Notes under the pieces: generated by a model
Database searches by the model: none
What the model saw: only the letters and a program-made list of their open reading frames with translations
What the model was told of the DNA's origin: nothing
In this document: in pieces, positions 26,708 to 35,522 of the stretch
Layout of the letters: each line of letters begins with the position of its first letter
Numbering within the stretch: position 1 is the stretch's first letter
Translations under genes and position numbers: made by a program
Assembly (NCBI RefSeq): GCF_040289685.1
Contig: NZ_PSLQ01000005.1
Coordinates: 22,436-86,435 of the forward strand
Source: Pyrinomonas sp040289685
Lineage (GTDB): Bacteria > Acidobacteriota > Blastocatellia > Pyrinomonadales > Pyrinomonadaceae
Length of the DNA stretch: 64,000 nucleotides
Direction: 5' to 3'

Positions 26708-27604
26708 ATGCAACTCGAAACGCTCAAGATCTTTTGCGACTTGGTCGAGACGCGGAGCTTTTCGCAAGCGGCCGAGCGCAACTTGGTGACGCAATCGGCC
26801 GTCAGCCAGCAGGTGCGCGCGCTTGAAGAGAAGTTTCGGCGACGGTTGCTGGAACGCGTGCGCGGGCGGCGCGATATCCGTTTGACGGAGGCGGGCGAAG
26901 TCTTCTACGAAGAGAGCCGCAAGGTGCTCGCGGCGTACGAGAATCTGGAAGAGCGGATGCGTTCTTTGACCGGAAGCGTCAGCGGCACGGTGCGCGTCGC
27001 CACCGTTTACAGCGTCGGGTTGCATGAGCTTCCGCCGGTGGTTCGACGCTTCATGACGCTTTTCCCGGAGGCCAAAATAGATCTCGAATACAGCCGGACG
27101 ACGCGCATCGTGCGCGATGTGTTGAACGGTGCAGTCGATCTCGGCATCGTCGCCTATCCGGAGAAGAAACGCGGCCTTGAAGTGGTTCCGTTGCAAGGGG
27201 ACCGTTTGGTGCTCATCTGCCCGCCGGGCCATCCATTGGCGAAAAAGCGCACGGTGAGCGCCAAAGATCTCGACGGCGAGGGTTTCATCCTCTTCGAGCG
27301 CGACATCCCGACACGACGCGCGACAGACCGCATTCTGCGGTCCTACGGCGTTTCGGTCCGGCGCGTGGTCGAGTTCGATAACATCGAGACGATCAAACGT
27401 GCCGTTGAAGTCGGCATGGGGTTAGCGATTGTGCCTCGTCCGAGCGTGCTCGACGAACAGCGAAGCGGACAATTGGCCGTGGTGGCGCTGGCCGAGCCGG
27501 AGTGGAAACGCTCGGTCGGGATCATCTACCGCAGCGACCGCGCGTTGAGCACAGTGGCGAAAAAGTTCATCGAGCTGTTGGTGGCGGAGCAGGGGGCGAA
27601 GTAG
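26708..27604 (+). CDS. LysR-family transcriptional regulator
   Basis: 298 residues. N-terminal winged helix-turn-helix (residues 1-60; ETRSFSQAAERNLVTQSAVS) and a substrate-binding domain from about 90. The text resembles CysB/CysL/Cbl-type members. It faces sdhCAB across a shared promoter region, the usual LysR arrangement, so it may regulate sdh and itself; the co-inducer is unknown. An internal RRRLLERVRGRRD stretch is unusually basic for the linker helix start. Confidence 0.92.
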   Translation: MQLETLKIFCDLVETRSFSQAAERNLVTQSAVSQQVRALEEKFRRRLLERVRGRRDIRLTEAGEVFYEESRKVLAAYENLEERMRSLTGSVSGTVRVATVYSVGLHELPPVVRRFMTLFPEAKIDLEYSRTTRIVRDVLNGAVDLGIVAYPEKKRGLEVVPLQGDRLVLICPPGHPLAKKRTVSAKDLDGEGFILFERDIPTRRATDRILRSYGVSVRRVVEFDNIETIKRAVEVGMGLAIVPRPSVLDEQRSGQLAVVALAEPEWKRSVGIIYRSDRALSTVAKKFIELLVAEQGAK

Positions 27605-27741
27605 AATCTTCAACGTAAGGAGCGAGCGCGCGGTCGAGCGCCGCCCGCGTTGAGCAAAGAGACGCTCATGATCGCGCACGCCGAACCGCACGCGCGGGCG
27701 TGTCGGCTAGCGGGTCAAGCAGCGAAACGGAGGTACGAGAC

Positions 27742-28761
27742 ATGGATTTCTTCCCGCTTTTTCTCCTCTTCTTTCTGGCCATTTCCGCCTTGGTGATCGC
27801 TTCCAAAACGATCAAGATCGTGCCGCAGGCGACCGTCATGTTGATCGAAAGGTTGGGCCGGTTCAGTCGGTTGGCGACCAGCGGCTTGAACGTCATCGTC
27901 CCGTTTCTGGACCGGCCGCGCGCCGTTTACTGGACTGGGACGCGCTCCGGCCTTACTTCCATCGACCTGCGCGAGCAGTTCATCGATCTGCCGCCGCAGC
28001 CCGTGATCACGCGCGATAACGTGACGATCCACGTCGATTCGGTCGTCTATTGGCAGATCACCGATCCGATCAAGGCCGTTTACGAAGTAGCTGATTTGGT
28101 CGGCGCGATCATCCAGTTGACCATCACCGGCATGCGCTCCGTGATCGGCGAAATGGACTTGGATCACACGCTTTCGTCGCGCGAGCAGATCAATTCGAAG
28201 CTGCGCGTCATACTCGATGAAGCGACCGATAAGTGGGGCGTCAAAGTGACGCGCGTCGATGTCAAGAACATCTCGCCGCCCGAAGACGTGCGCGTGACGA
28301 TGGAAAAACAGATGACCGCCGAACGCAACCGACGCGCGCTCGTGCTTCAAGCCGAAGGCGAAAAGCAGGCGGCCATCGCGCGCGCCGAGGGCGAAAAGCA
28401 AGCGGCGATCACGCGCGCCGAGGGCGAAAAGGAGGCCGCTATTCTGCAAGCCGAAGGTGCTGCGCAAGCCCGTCTGCGTGCTGCCGCCGCAGAGGCCGAA
28501 GCCATCGCGCGCATTTCGCAATCCCTGCTCGGACAGGGAGACCCATCGCACTACTTGTTGACCACGCGCTACATCGAGAGCCTGAAAGAGATGGCGCGCG
28601 CCAACAATTCAAAAGTGATCTTCATGCCGGTTGAAACGGCCAGCGTGTTGTCAAGCGTCGGAGCGATCAAAGAGGTCTTCACCGAGACCGGCGAAAAACG
28701 GGATGAAGAAGAGACCACAGCCGCGCTCCCGCCAGGACGCACGCGCCAACTGCCCCGCTGA
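27742..28761 (+). CDS. SPFH/band 7 membrane protein (slipin / QmcA-like)
   Basis: 339 residues. One N-terminal membrane helix (residues 2-20), SPFH domain (about 25-200, with VPQATVMLIERLGRF), then a long coiled coil in which an 8-residue unit of the type AEGEKQAA is repeated four times (about 212-245), and a polar tail. Such proteins oligomerise into membrane microdomain cages and modulate proteases or other membrane complexes. Start chosen at 27742 for its GGAGG; a longer frame reaches 27700. No nfeD partner is adjacent. Confidence 0.9.
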   Translation: MDFFPLFLLFFLAISALVIASKTIKIVPQATVMLIERLGRFSRLATSGLNVIVPFLDRPRAVYWTGTRSGLTSIDLREQFIDLPPQPVITRDNVTIHVDSVVYWQITDPIKAVYEVADLVGAIIQLTITGMRSVIGEMDLDHTLSSREQINSKLRVILDEATDKWGVKVTRVDVKNISPPEDVRVTMEKQMTAERNRRALVLQAEGEKQAAIARAEGEKQAAITRAEGEKEAAILQAEGAAQARLRAAAAEAEAIARISQSLLGQGDPSHYLLTTRYIESLKEMARANNSKVIFMPVETASVLSSVGAIKEVFTETGEKRDEEETTAALPPGRTRQLPR

Positions 28762-28842
28762 TGAATTGAATCAGTCGGGCGTTGACGGCGAGCAAAGTCT
28801 CAGTCAACCATCTCACGGCTCGTAGCCGAGGGGAGGAGCCGC

Positions 28843-29079
28843 CGGGAAAGGATTGGTGGCAGTACGTTCATCACAGAGGACCCCGTGTGCGCGCGCACGA
28901 CATCCGATCTTTCCGTCGGTTACGATCTCGCGAGGTCCTCGTCGCGTCGCCTTCGCCTGCAACTCGACGCGCTCAATCTGACGAACCGCATTGGTTTGTA
29001 CAACTTCCTTTCGGTCTTCGGCGGAACCAACTACGCGCCGCCGCGCTCCTTCAACGCGCAACTCAGATGCCTGTTTTGA
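28843..29079 (+). pseudogene. C-terminal remnant of a TonB-dependent receptor
   Basis: An open stretch without a credible start ends in LDALNLTNRIGLYNF, FGGTNYAPPRSF and QLRCLF. This is the last-strand pattern of a TonB-dependent outer-membrane receptor: DxxNLTN, then G-T-x-x-x-P-P-R, then a terminal aromatic. Only about 65-75 of the several hundred expected residues remain. The rest of the gap 28762-29100 holds nothing else. Confidence 0.6.
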
Positions 29080-29100
29080 AGCGAGCGGGCCGTTCGATGG

Positions 29101-29715
29101 TTAAACTTCATGGCCCAAGTCGAACGAGGCGAGCGAGGTGTAACGTGAGCCTTCGGGGCGAAGCTCGCTGCGCATGATGACGACCTCTCGAACGGTGAAA
29201 CGCCGACTCTCGATCGCCGTCTCCAGATGGAGGGCGAGGAGCGGCGGCGCTTGCGTGCGAAGTCGCGCGATGGTGACGTGCGGATGAAAGGATTTGGTCT
29301 CCGGCGGAAAGCCCTGTTTGCGACACTCCGCTTCGAGCTTTTGTTGCAACGCGGCGAGTCGTCCGGTCGGATCGTTCAGGCCGATCCAGAGCACGCGTGC
29401 TGGTCCACGCGGCGGAAAGACTCCTGGTCCGCCCAATTGTAGTTCGAAGGACGCGATTCGTTCGGTCGCTCTTTGGACGGCGAGCGCCAGCGCCGACAGC
29501 CGCGTCGTCTCGATCTCGCCCAAGAACTTGAGCGTCAGATGAAGTTTCTCGCTCGCTTCCCACCGCGCTGCCGTTCCATACGCAGACGAACGCAGCTTTT
29601 CGCTTCGGGCCGCGATGAGCGCGCGCAACTCGGCGGGAAGCTCGATGGCGCAAAAGAGGCGCGCTCGTTCCGTGTGGTTTGCGCGCGATCCTTTCGGTCT
29701 GTCCGTTGCTCTCAT
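29101..29715 (-). CDS. thpR: RNA 2',3'-cyclic phosphodiesterase (LigT/2H family)
   Basis: 204 residues. The two catalytic HxTx motifs are visible: HLTLKFLG and HPHVTIAR. Family members open 2',3'-cyclic phosphates at RNA ends in the cytoplasm. N-terminal FCAIELP is the usual start of the fold; the first 18 residues look extra, and a start closer to RARLFCAIEL is possible. No operon partner: the acylase gene is 50 kb-scale unrelated and begins 90 bases downstream on the same strand only by its 3' end. Confidence 0.9.
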   Translation of the reverse strand: MRATDRPKGSRANHTERARLFCAIELPAELRALIAARSEKLRSSAYGTAARWEASEKLHLTLKFLGEIETTRLSALALAVQRATERIASFELQLGGPGVFPPRGPARVLWIGLNDPTGRLAALQQKLEAECRKQGFPPETKSFHPHVTIARLRTQAPPLLALHLETAIESRRFTVREVVIMRSELRPEGSRYTSLASFDLGHEV

Positions 29716-29803
29716 TGTGCGCGAGAGACCTCAGAGTTCAGGGCTCGGAACGCAGAACTAGGAGAAGCATCCGCCGCCGTTCTCTTACGCGAGAAGGATC
29801 CAT

Positions 29804-31393
29804 TTATTTCCCGTTCGCTGTCGTCAACGGGGAGAACACCGTGACGAGTTTCGACATGGCAGCGATGGCTTCGGCGGAGAAGGGGAAAGCGCTCGGGCGC
29901 GCGGCGAGCCATTCTTCGAGTTGATCTTTCCAGTGTGCGCTTGATGGAGCGCCCGATTCGCCGAGCGCGATCCCTTGTCGCGTCCGATCCCAATCGCTCG
30001 CATCGGCGATGAAGCGCATCGAGACGCCCGCTCCGACGTTGATCGTCGCGATCAATCCGTTGCCGCTACCGCGTTGCGGCACAGGGGGGATGGCGAACGC
30101 CTGTCCGATCAACGGGATGGAGGCGAGCGGATGTGGAAAGCGGGCTTGAGCGTAGCGCCCCCAAGTCCATGCGTTTTCGTCTTGGCCCAAACGCGCGATC
30201 AGCGCCCGACGTGCATCGTCGTAGCAGGCGCGCACCAGTTCTCGATAGGTTTTGAATTCGCTGGGCAACCATTCCGCCGGACGTTCCACGATCAATCGGT
30301 CGAGCAAGGTCGCCTCGTTGCCCCAACGGAAATCGCGCGCACGCTCCGGTCCGATCGCTGCGGCGATGATGCGCTGACGAAAAGCTTGCTTCATTTCGGC
30401 GACGAGCGGCGCGGCGCGCGAAGCGGGCTCGAGCTTGCCATCCCAACTGGCGAGCGTGTCAGCGGCGCGCTTCGTCGCCTCATCGGTAGCATAGTCACGG
30501 AGCAGCGTTGCGGCTTCGCGCGCAAACAGGTGCCCGCCGATGGAATAAGTGTCGCCTTGAATCCGTTCGAAGTCCTCTATGCTCAATTTGCTTTTGGCGG
30601 TCAGCAGTTCGTATATCCGGCGAGAACGGTATGGCGCGGACCAATTGTGCGTCAAATGGTACGGATAATCTTGGCCGACGACGCGGCTATTGGCCGTAAC
30701 GATCACACCCGAAGGCGGGTCGAAAACATGCGGCAACTTTTCAAACGGAATATAGTCGATCCATTCGCCCTCGTCGGTCGCTCCGTCGTACGGCAAGCTG
30801 CCATCGCCTGAACGGCGGATGGGGATCATGCCAGCCCCGTAGTAACCGATGTGACCGTTGACATCGGCGTAAACGAAGTTCTGAGTCGGGCCGCGATACT
30901 GACGCAAAGCGGCGCAGAATTCGGCCCAGTTGCGCGCTCGGTTGAGCCGGTAAAAGGCTTCGAACTCAATGGCGTTCGGATCGAGAGCGGTCCATCGCAG
31001 GGCGTAGCGTTCGTCACCGCGCTCGATAATGATCGGTCCATGGCGCGTGACGGCCACCTCTTGGACCACGACATCCGTCGCTGTATCGGTGAAGTTGCGC
31101 CTGACTTTGATCTCCTCGCGGCGCATCTCGGCAACTTGCCAGCCTCGCGGCGTCTGGTAGCGTCGCGGGTCGGCGCGGTCGAACTTCTCGCGGTAAAGGT
31201 CTTGTACGTCTGGACCGAGGTTGGTTGCGCCCCATGCGATGCGTTCGTTGTGGCCCAGAATGACGCCCGGCGCGCCCGGCGCCGTCACCCCGGCCACGCG
31301 CATGCCCGGGGCGGATAGGTGAACCATGTGCCAGATGGAAGGCGCGGACGCGGGTAGGTGCGGATCGTTGGCGAGCAGCGGTTGCCCGCTCAT
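29804..31393 (-). CDS. Penicillin acylase family protein, downstream part of a split gene
   Basis: 529 residues from an ATG at 31393 that overlaps the stop of the upstream part as ATGA. It begins MSGQPLLANDPHLPA, which is the family text directly following the nucleophile region, and contains the rest of the beta chain: GVILGHNERIAWGATN, TRHGPII, GPTQNFVYADVNGHIGYYGAG (oxyanion and substrate residues). The N-terminal catalytic Ser is not in this piece but at the end of the upstream piece. Either a frameshift has killed the gene, or a read error or coupled reinitiation explains the break. Family identity is very clear; activity is not. Confidence 0.85.
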   Translation of the reverse strand: MSGQPLLANDPHLPASAPSIWHMVHLSAPGMRVAGVTAPGAPGVILGHNERIAWGATNLGPDVQDLYREKFDRADPRRYQTPRGWQVAEMRREEIKVRRNFTDTATDVVVQEVAVTRHGPIIIERGDERYALRWTALDPNAIEFEAFYRLNRARNWAEFCAALRQYRGPTQNFVYADVNGHIGYYGAGMIPIRRSGDGSLPYDGATDEGEWIDYIPFEKLPHVFDPPSGVIVTANSRVVGQDYPYHLTHNWSAPYRSRRIYELLTAKSKLSIEDFERIQGDTYSIGGHLFAREAATLLRDYATDEATKRAADTLASWDGKLEPASRAAPLVAEMKQAFRQRIIAAAIGPERARDFRWGNEATLLDRLIVERPAEWLPSEFKTYRELVRACYDDARRALIARLGQDENAWTWGRYAQARFPHPLASIPLIGQAFAIPPVPQRGSGNGLIATINVGAGVSMRFIADASDWDRTRQGIALGESGAPSSAHWKDQLEEWLAARPSAFPFSAEAIAAMSKLVTVFSPLTTANGK

Positions 31394-32250
31394 CGTGCGC
31401 CCGCCACGACCCAGTTGTTGCTTGCGGCAAGATCCTCGACGTACAGCCCGACTCTTTCGAGCGCGCGCCGGTCCAGCTCCATCGCGCGCTTCATCTCGGC
31501 CAGCACCGATGGGCTCACGGAAGCGGACGTGTGGGCCACTTCGATGCGGCTCGATTGCTCGAACGCGGGCCGTCCACGCCGTTGATCGCTCCCGACGATG
31601 ATGACGTCGAGCGGCGACGCGCTTGGCAGCAACTGGCGACGCTTCTCTGCTGGAAGATCGAGCAGCGAGGCCCGCATCAGGTCCAGTTGCCAAGTCGTCG
31701 AGAGGACTTCGGCGAATATCTTCCCAACGACGATCGAGTCGGTTGGTTGCCACGCGCGCGGGCGATAACGCAAGAGGCGAAATTCTGCCGGAAGTTGTTC
31801 TTCGGTAAGCGACGCGATCAAAGCGTTGACGCCGCGCGCATAAGCTTCAAGGGCGCGGCGCGTTTCAGGCGACGCCTTGGCGTAAGCCGCTTCGGCCAGC
31901 GATGCGAAGCCATACAGTCTTCGGCGTTTGTCCTCTTCGAGCGTCGTTTTGCCGAAGATCTCCGATAACTCGCCGCGCGCCGTGCGCCGCAGCAGGTCCA
32001 TCTGCCACAACCTATCGCTCGCCGTCACGTAGCCTTGCGCGAAGTACAGATCATCTTCGGTTTGGGCTTCGATGTATGGAATGCCGCGCCCATCGCGACG
32101 CAGGCTTACGCGCGCTTGCAGTCCCGGCAACTGCAACAGGCGCGGCAGCTCGAGCACGTCGTTTTGTCGGACATCTTGCGCGCCGAGCGCATGGGCGATC
32201 AACAGAACTGTAACGGGGGCGATCAGAGCAACCGCTGCTTTTTTCACCAT
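31390..32250 (-). CDS. Penicillin acylase family protein, upstream part of a split gene
   Basis: 286 residues: signal peptide ending near AHALGAQ, then the alpha-chain fold (RRDGRGIPYIEAQTEDDLYF, FAQGYVTASDRLWQMDLLRR, RARGELSE region) and the spacer, ending in SNNWVVAGAR followed by TGA. Ser 277 is the autoprocessing and catalytic nucleophile of this Ntn-hydrolase family (known function: cleaving amide bonds of penicillins, acyl-homoserine lactones or related compounds in the periplasm). Reading frame would be restored by one or four added bases before 31390. Together the two parts make about 815 residues, a normal family length. Confidence 0.85.
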   Translation of the reverse strand: MVKKAAVALIAPVTVLLIAHALGAQDVRQNDVLELPRLLQLPGLQARVSLRRDGRGIPYIEAQTEDDLYFAQGYVTASDRLWQMDLLRRTARGELSEIFGKTTLEEDKRRRLYGFASLAEAAYAKASPETRRALEAYARGVNALIASLTEEQLPAEFRLLRYRPRAWQPTDSIVVGKIFAEVLSTTWQLDLMRASLLDLPAEKRRQLLPSASPLDVIIVGSDQRRGRPAFEQSSRIEVAHTSASVSPSVLAEMKRAMELDRRALERVGLYVEDLAASNNWVVAGAR

Positions 32251-32475
32251 TTGACCTCGAACCAGCAGAGTTCAAACGAGATCTTCGGATGATAAACAAT
32301 CGCGTGTCTCCTCGACAATAGCCCTAATAGCCCTAGGTCGCTTGCCTTCAGGTGCGAATTCGGCACCTTCCCGCAATCGATTCAAGGCTGACGCGGCGAT
32401 CCGGAATGTTCGATTCGGTCCCTTCGCTCGCTTCGCCCGTTGACTGTAAGCACTGCCGTTCCTGCCAAGCGCATT

Positions 32476-33369
32476 TCAATTCAACTCGGCACGGATCCAG
32501 AGCGGCCAATGATCGGAGTAATCTATGCGGCGCGCGATGCCCCAAGCTGTGGGTTTGAAACCGCGCAACCAGATCCAATCTAGCTTAAGGTCTAGCATCT
32601 TCAGCCCGAGCGTTGTGAACTGCCAAGTCGGTTGATCGTCGGCAAACGGCGTCGCAAACCCCGCTTGCTCGAAGAGACGGCGCGTGCCTTTGATCGCGGC
32701 GACTTCAGCCGTGTTGAAATCGCCGAGCACGATGGCTCGGTTGATCGGCGAACGTCGTTCGAGGTCTTTCAAGATGGTGCGCAATTGCTCCATCTTCTGC
32801 CAAACTTCAATGCGCGTCTCCGAGTGAACGACGTAGACGCGCACCGAACGGTCGGGCGCGAGTTGAACCGTCGCTCCCAGCGCGACGCGACGCCGTGCGC
32901 GCGGACCTGGGTGCGGCAGTACGAGCCTTTCGATCTCGGTCAGCGGATAAGGGCTGAACAGGGCTACGCCCGTCTCCTCTTCTGTGACATCAGCCGCTTG
33001 TGGCGGCGCGGCCCAAGCGTAGTTCATTCCGAGCCTTTCCGCTATCAAGCGCGCCGTGTTGGTGTAGGCACTGCGCTTCTTTCGGCGATCGACTTCCTGT
33101 AATCCGATGATCTGTGCGCTGCCGATCTCGACATCGGTTTGAAGAAGACGAATGATCTCTTCCAATTCCTGGCCGCTGCGCCAGCGTATGTTGTACGAAA
33201 CGATCTTGATTTCGCGCGGCACGCGTGGCGCGGGCGTGCGCGCAAGCGCTCCCGTTTCGAGCAGCGCCGCGTCGTCGCCCCAAGTCGAAGAGAACCAAAT
33301 GGATTCCGCGCCGGAGCGGAGAAAAAGCGCCGCAATGAGGATGCAAGCGAAACCCAGACTGCACCGCAT
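32476..33369 (-). CDS. Endonuclease/exonuclease/phosphatase family protein, exported
   Basis: 297 residues with a signal-like hydrophobic N-terminus (residues 4-20). EEP-fold motifs in order: VSYNIRW, IIGLQEVD (metal Glu), VVHSETR, LGDFNTAE (catalytic Asp/Asn) and YSDHWPLW (catalytic His). Hydrolyses phosphodiesters or phosphomonoesters outside the cytoplasm; substrate unknown. The frame stands alone; 32251-32475 upstream of the acylase shows only a 9-bp tandem pair (32317-32334). Confidence 0.87.
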   Translation of the reverse strand: MRCSLGFACILIAALFLRSGAESIWFSSTWGDDAALLETGALARTPAPRVPREIKIVSYNIRWRSGQELEEIIRLLQTDVEIGSAQIIGLQEVDRRKKRSAYTNTARLIAERLGMNYAWAAPPQAADVTEEETGVALFSPYPLTEIERLVLPHPGPRARRRVALGATVQLAPDRSVRVYVVHSETRIEVWQKMEQLRTILKDLERRSPINRAIVLGDFNTAEVAAIKGTRRLFEQAGFATPFADDQPTWQFTTLGLKMLDLKLDWIWLRGFKPTAWGIARRIDYSDHWPLWIRAELN

Positions 33370-33565
33370 AACGACACAAATTCTAACGCCAAAAGCGGAA
33401 GAGCGGAACTACCGCTGGATGCTTGCGGAGCGAATCTTTCGGCGCCCTTCAGGGATGTTGGAAGCGATGTTGCAAAACGATGATCTGGCGTCGCTTTCAC
33501 AACAGAACCTCAGCCTCTCGCCACGCGAAGACCGCGATGAGGCATCCATCGTCGAGCCAAGCGCG

Positions 33566-34495
33566 TCACTGCGACGTCGCGTCATCAGATGAATAGGGCA
33601 CTTCGCCGGCGATGAAGCGCGCTGCTTTGGGCAACACACGATAGCGGCACTCGCGCGTTTCGAACACCTCGCCGTCCGTGTTCACCTTGACTGCGCGCGC
33701 GAACTCCATTCTCAGTTCGTGCGCCTTGAAATAGTGGACGCGTTCTTCTTCTACATGGTCGCCGCTCGACACGCGCGTCAGCAAGCCGATGAAATCGAGC
33801 GTCGGCATCGCTTCGATGAGACAAACATCGAGAAGTCCGTCGTCGATGCGCGCATCGGGCGCGATCATCCGCCCTCCGCCGATCAGACGCGAGTTGCAGA
33901 CAGCGAACATCTGCATCGTGAGCGCGAAGGATTTCTCCTCTTCGATGATCTGCACGCTCGTTTCGACCGGATCGTAGTCGAAGAGCACTTGCGCGCCGCC
34001 GACCAAGTAAGCGAGCTTGCCAGCTAAGCTTTTCAAGCGCGGATCGACGGCATCGGAGACTTCGGCGATGAACCCGCCCGCCGAGACGTTGACGAAGAAT
34101 CTGTCGTTCAATTGTCCGACATCGACTTCAACGGTGCGTCCGGCAAGCAAGATGTCGAGCGTCGTCGGCACGTCCTCAGGCAACCCGAGGGCGACGGCGA
34201 AATCGTTGCCCGTTCCGAGCGGTATCAAGCCGAAGATGACGCCGGTTGAAGTTTCGTCAAGACGCATGACGCCGTTGAGGACTTCGTTCAACGTCCCATC
34301 GCCGCCAGCGATGAACAAATGGGTGCAACCTTGTTCGACGGCGCGCGCGGCGGCTTGCATCGCATCGCCCGCGCCGGTGGTCATCACGATGTCAAGATCG
34401 AGGAACTTCTGCCGCAGACTCTGATTGATCGTTTGCAAGTAGTCTGGAGCGGAATCTGTCCCGGAGACCGGATTGACTATCAGTTTAGCTTTCAT
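33566..34495 (-). CDS. Diacylglycerol/lipid kinase, YegS/DgkB family
   Basis: About 309 residues. Starts KAKLIVNPVSG, then the catalytic GGDGTLNEVLNG and LGTGNDFA motifs of the diacylglycerol kinase catalytic domain, and a beta-sandwich C-terminal half. Phosphorylates a lipid with ATP at the membrane, recycling diacylglycerol to phosphatidic acid. The ATG at 34495 begins the fold; an earlier one lies 12 codons upstream. Transcribed away from, and 154 bases after, the start of the MBL hydrolase stop. Confidence 0.9.
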   Translation of the reverse strand: MKAKLIVNPVSGTDSAPDYLQTINQSLRQKFLDLDIVMTTGAGDAMQAAARAVEQGCTHLFIAGGDGTLNEVLNGVMRLDETSTGVIFGLIPLGTGNDFAVALGLPEDVPTTLDILLAGRTVEVDVGQLNDRFFVNVSAGGFIAEVSDAVDPRLKSLAGKLAYLVGGAQVLFDYDPVETSVQIIEEEKSFALTMQMFAVCNSRLIGGGRMIAPDARIDDGLLDVCLIEAMPTLDFIGLLTRVSSGDHVEEERVHYFKAHELRMEFARAVKVNTDGEVFETRECRYRVLPKAARFIAGEVPYSSDDATSQ

Positions 34496-34649
34496 CCTCG
34501 TATGAACTTTCGACGCTTCGCGCATCGCCACAGCTCGATCCGCGCCTTAGATCGAGCTGTGATCGGTACAGCGACGCGCCGCAAAGGGATTGAATCAAAG
34601 GGCACGCGCTGCGCTTTATCCGCAGGTCAACCTACGACAGCGCAATCTT

Positions 34650-35402
34650 TCAAAGCTCGATTTCGAGTCCATCGTCGGCGAGCCTAAGACCGTTGATCGC
34701 GTTCGTCTCGGCGTCATCCCATTCAGGGTAGAGGTGAACCAACACCGTTTTGTCCGCGCCGGCACGCTTTGCGATCTCAGCGGCTTCGTTGAACTCCAGA
34801 TGCGTGGCGACGGGTTTATCGCGCCGAAACGAGCATTCGATGATGAGCAACGATGCTCCTTGCGCTTCGGTCGCCAACTTTTCGTCGAAACCCGTATCGG
34901 AGGTGTAAACGACGATGCGCCCGCGCTCGTCGGTCAAGCGTAAGCCGAGGCTTTCGTCGGTATGCGGCGTTTTGAACGCGCGCGCCGTGAGTTGTGGGCC
35001 AATCTCGAACTCTTCGTCTGGTTTGACTTCGCGCACCTCGAGCGGAAAAGGCTGGTCCAGCAGATCGTAGTCGTTGGCGCGGTCGAGTCGTTGGAGCAGG
35101 AGCGCCGTCCCGCGCGGACCGTAGATGACGAGCGGATGGCGGCGGGATTGGGTCTGCGGCGCGTACTTGGTGCCGAAGAGAAAAGGAAGCAGGCCGCCGA
35201 TGTGGTCCAAGTGAAAGTGGCTGAGCCAGATCGCCCCGAGATCCTCCCACGCGAGTCCGTGCGCGGCCATGCGATGAGCTGCATCCGCTCCGCAGTCGAG
35301 CAGCAGCGTGGTCTTTTCGGTGGCCAGCCAGTGGGCAGAGGCCGTGCGTTTCGGATGCGGCACGGAGGTGCCCGACCCCAGAATCACGATCTTCATCTTC
35401 AC
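34650..35402 (-). CDS. Metallo-beta-lactamase fold hydrolase (RNase Z-like)
   Basis: 250 residues. LGSGTSVPHPKRTAS at the start is the RNase Z/arylsulfatase-like subgroup signature. LSHFHLDHIGG gives the zinc motif HxHxDH, with TPHTDESLG and YTSDTGFDE supplying further ligands. A C-terminal His (VLVHLYPEW) completes the site. Likely a phosphodiesterase or other hydrolase; true RNase Z assignment is not justified. Divergent from the aminotransferase gene across 120 bases. Confidence 0.88.
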   Translation of the reverse strand: MKMKIVILGSGTSVPHPKRTASAHWLATEKTTLLLDCGADAAHRMAAHGLAWEDLGAIWLSHFHLDHIGGLLPFLFGTKYAPQTQSRRHPLVIYGPRGTALLLQRLDRANDYDLLDQPFPLEVREVKPDEEFEIGPQLTARAFKTPHTDESLGLRLTDERGRIVVYTSDTGFDEKLATEAQGASLLIIECSFRRDKPVATHLEFNEAAEIAKRAGADKTVLVHLYPEWDDAETNAINGLRLADDGLEIEL

Positions 35403-35522
35403 TCTTTGATCGGTTTTCCGACTGCGGGAAAGTTAGCAAACCCCACGCGGCAGCGTCAACGCGAAACGGTGCTTTTTGCCAGCCTCTTTCGGTACAATCG
35501 AGCGACACAAAGGAGAGGACAG

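Noticed and set aside
31394..31753. Upstream 120 codons of the second acylase frame
   Set aside because: They lie out of frame inside the first acylase piece and translate to Arg-rich nonsense; the real start is the ATG at 31393.
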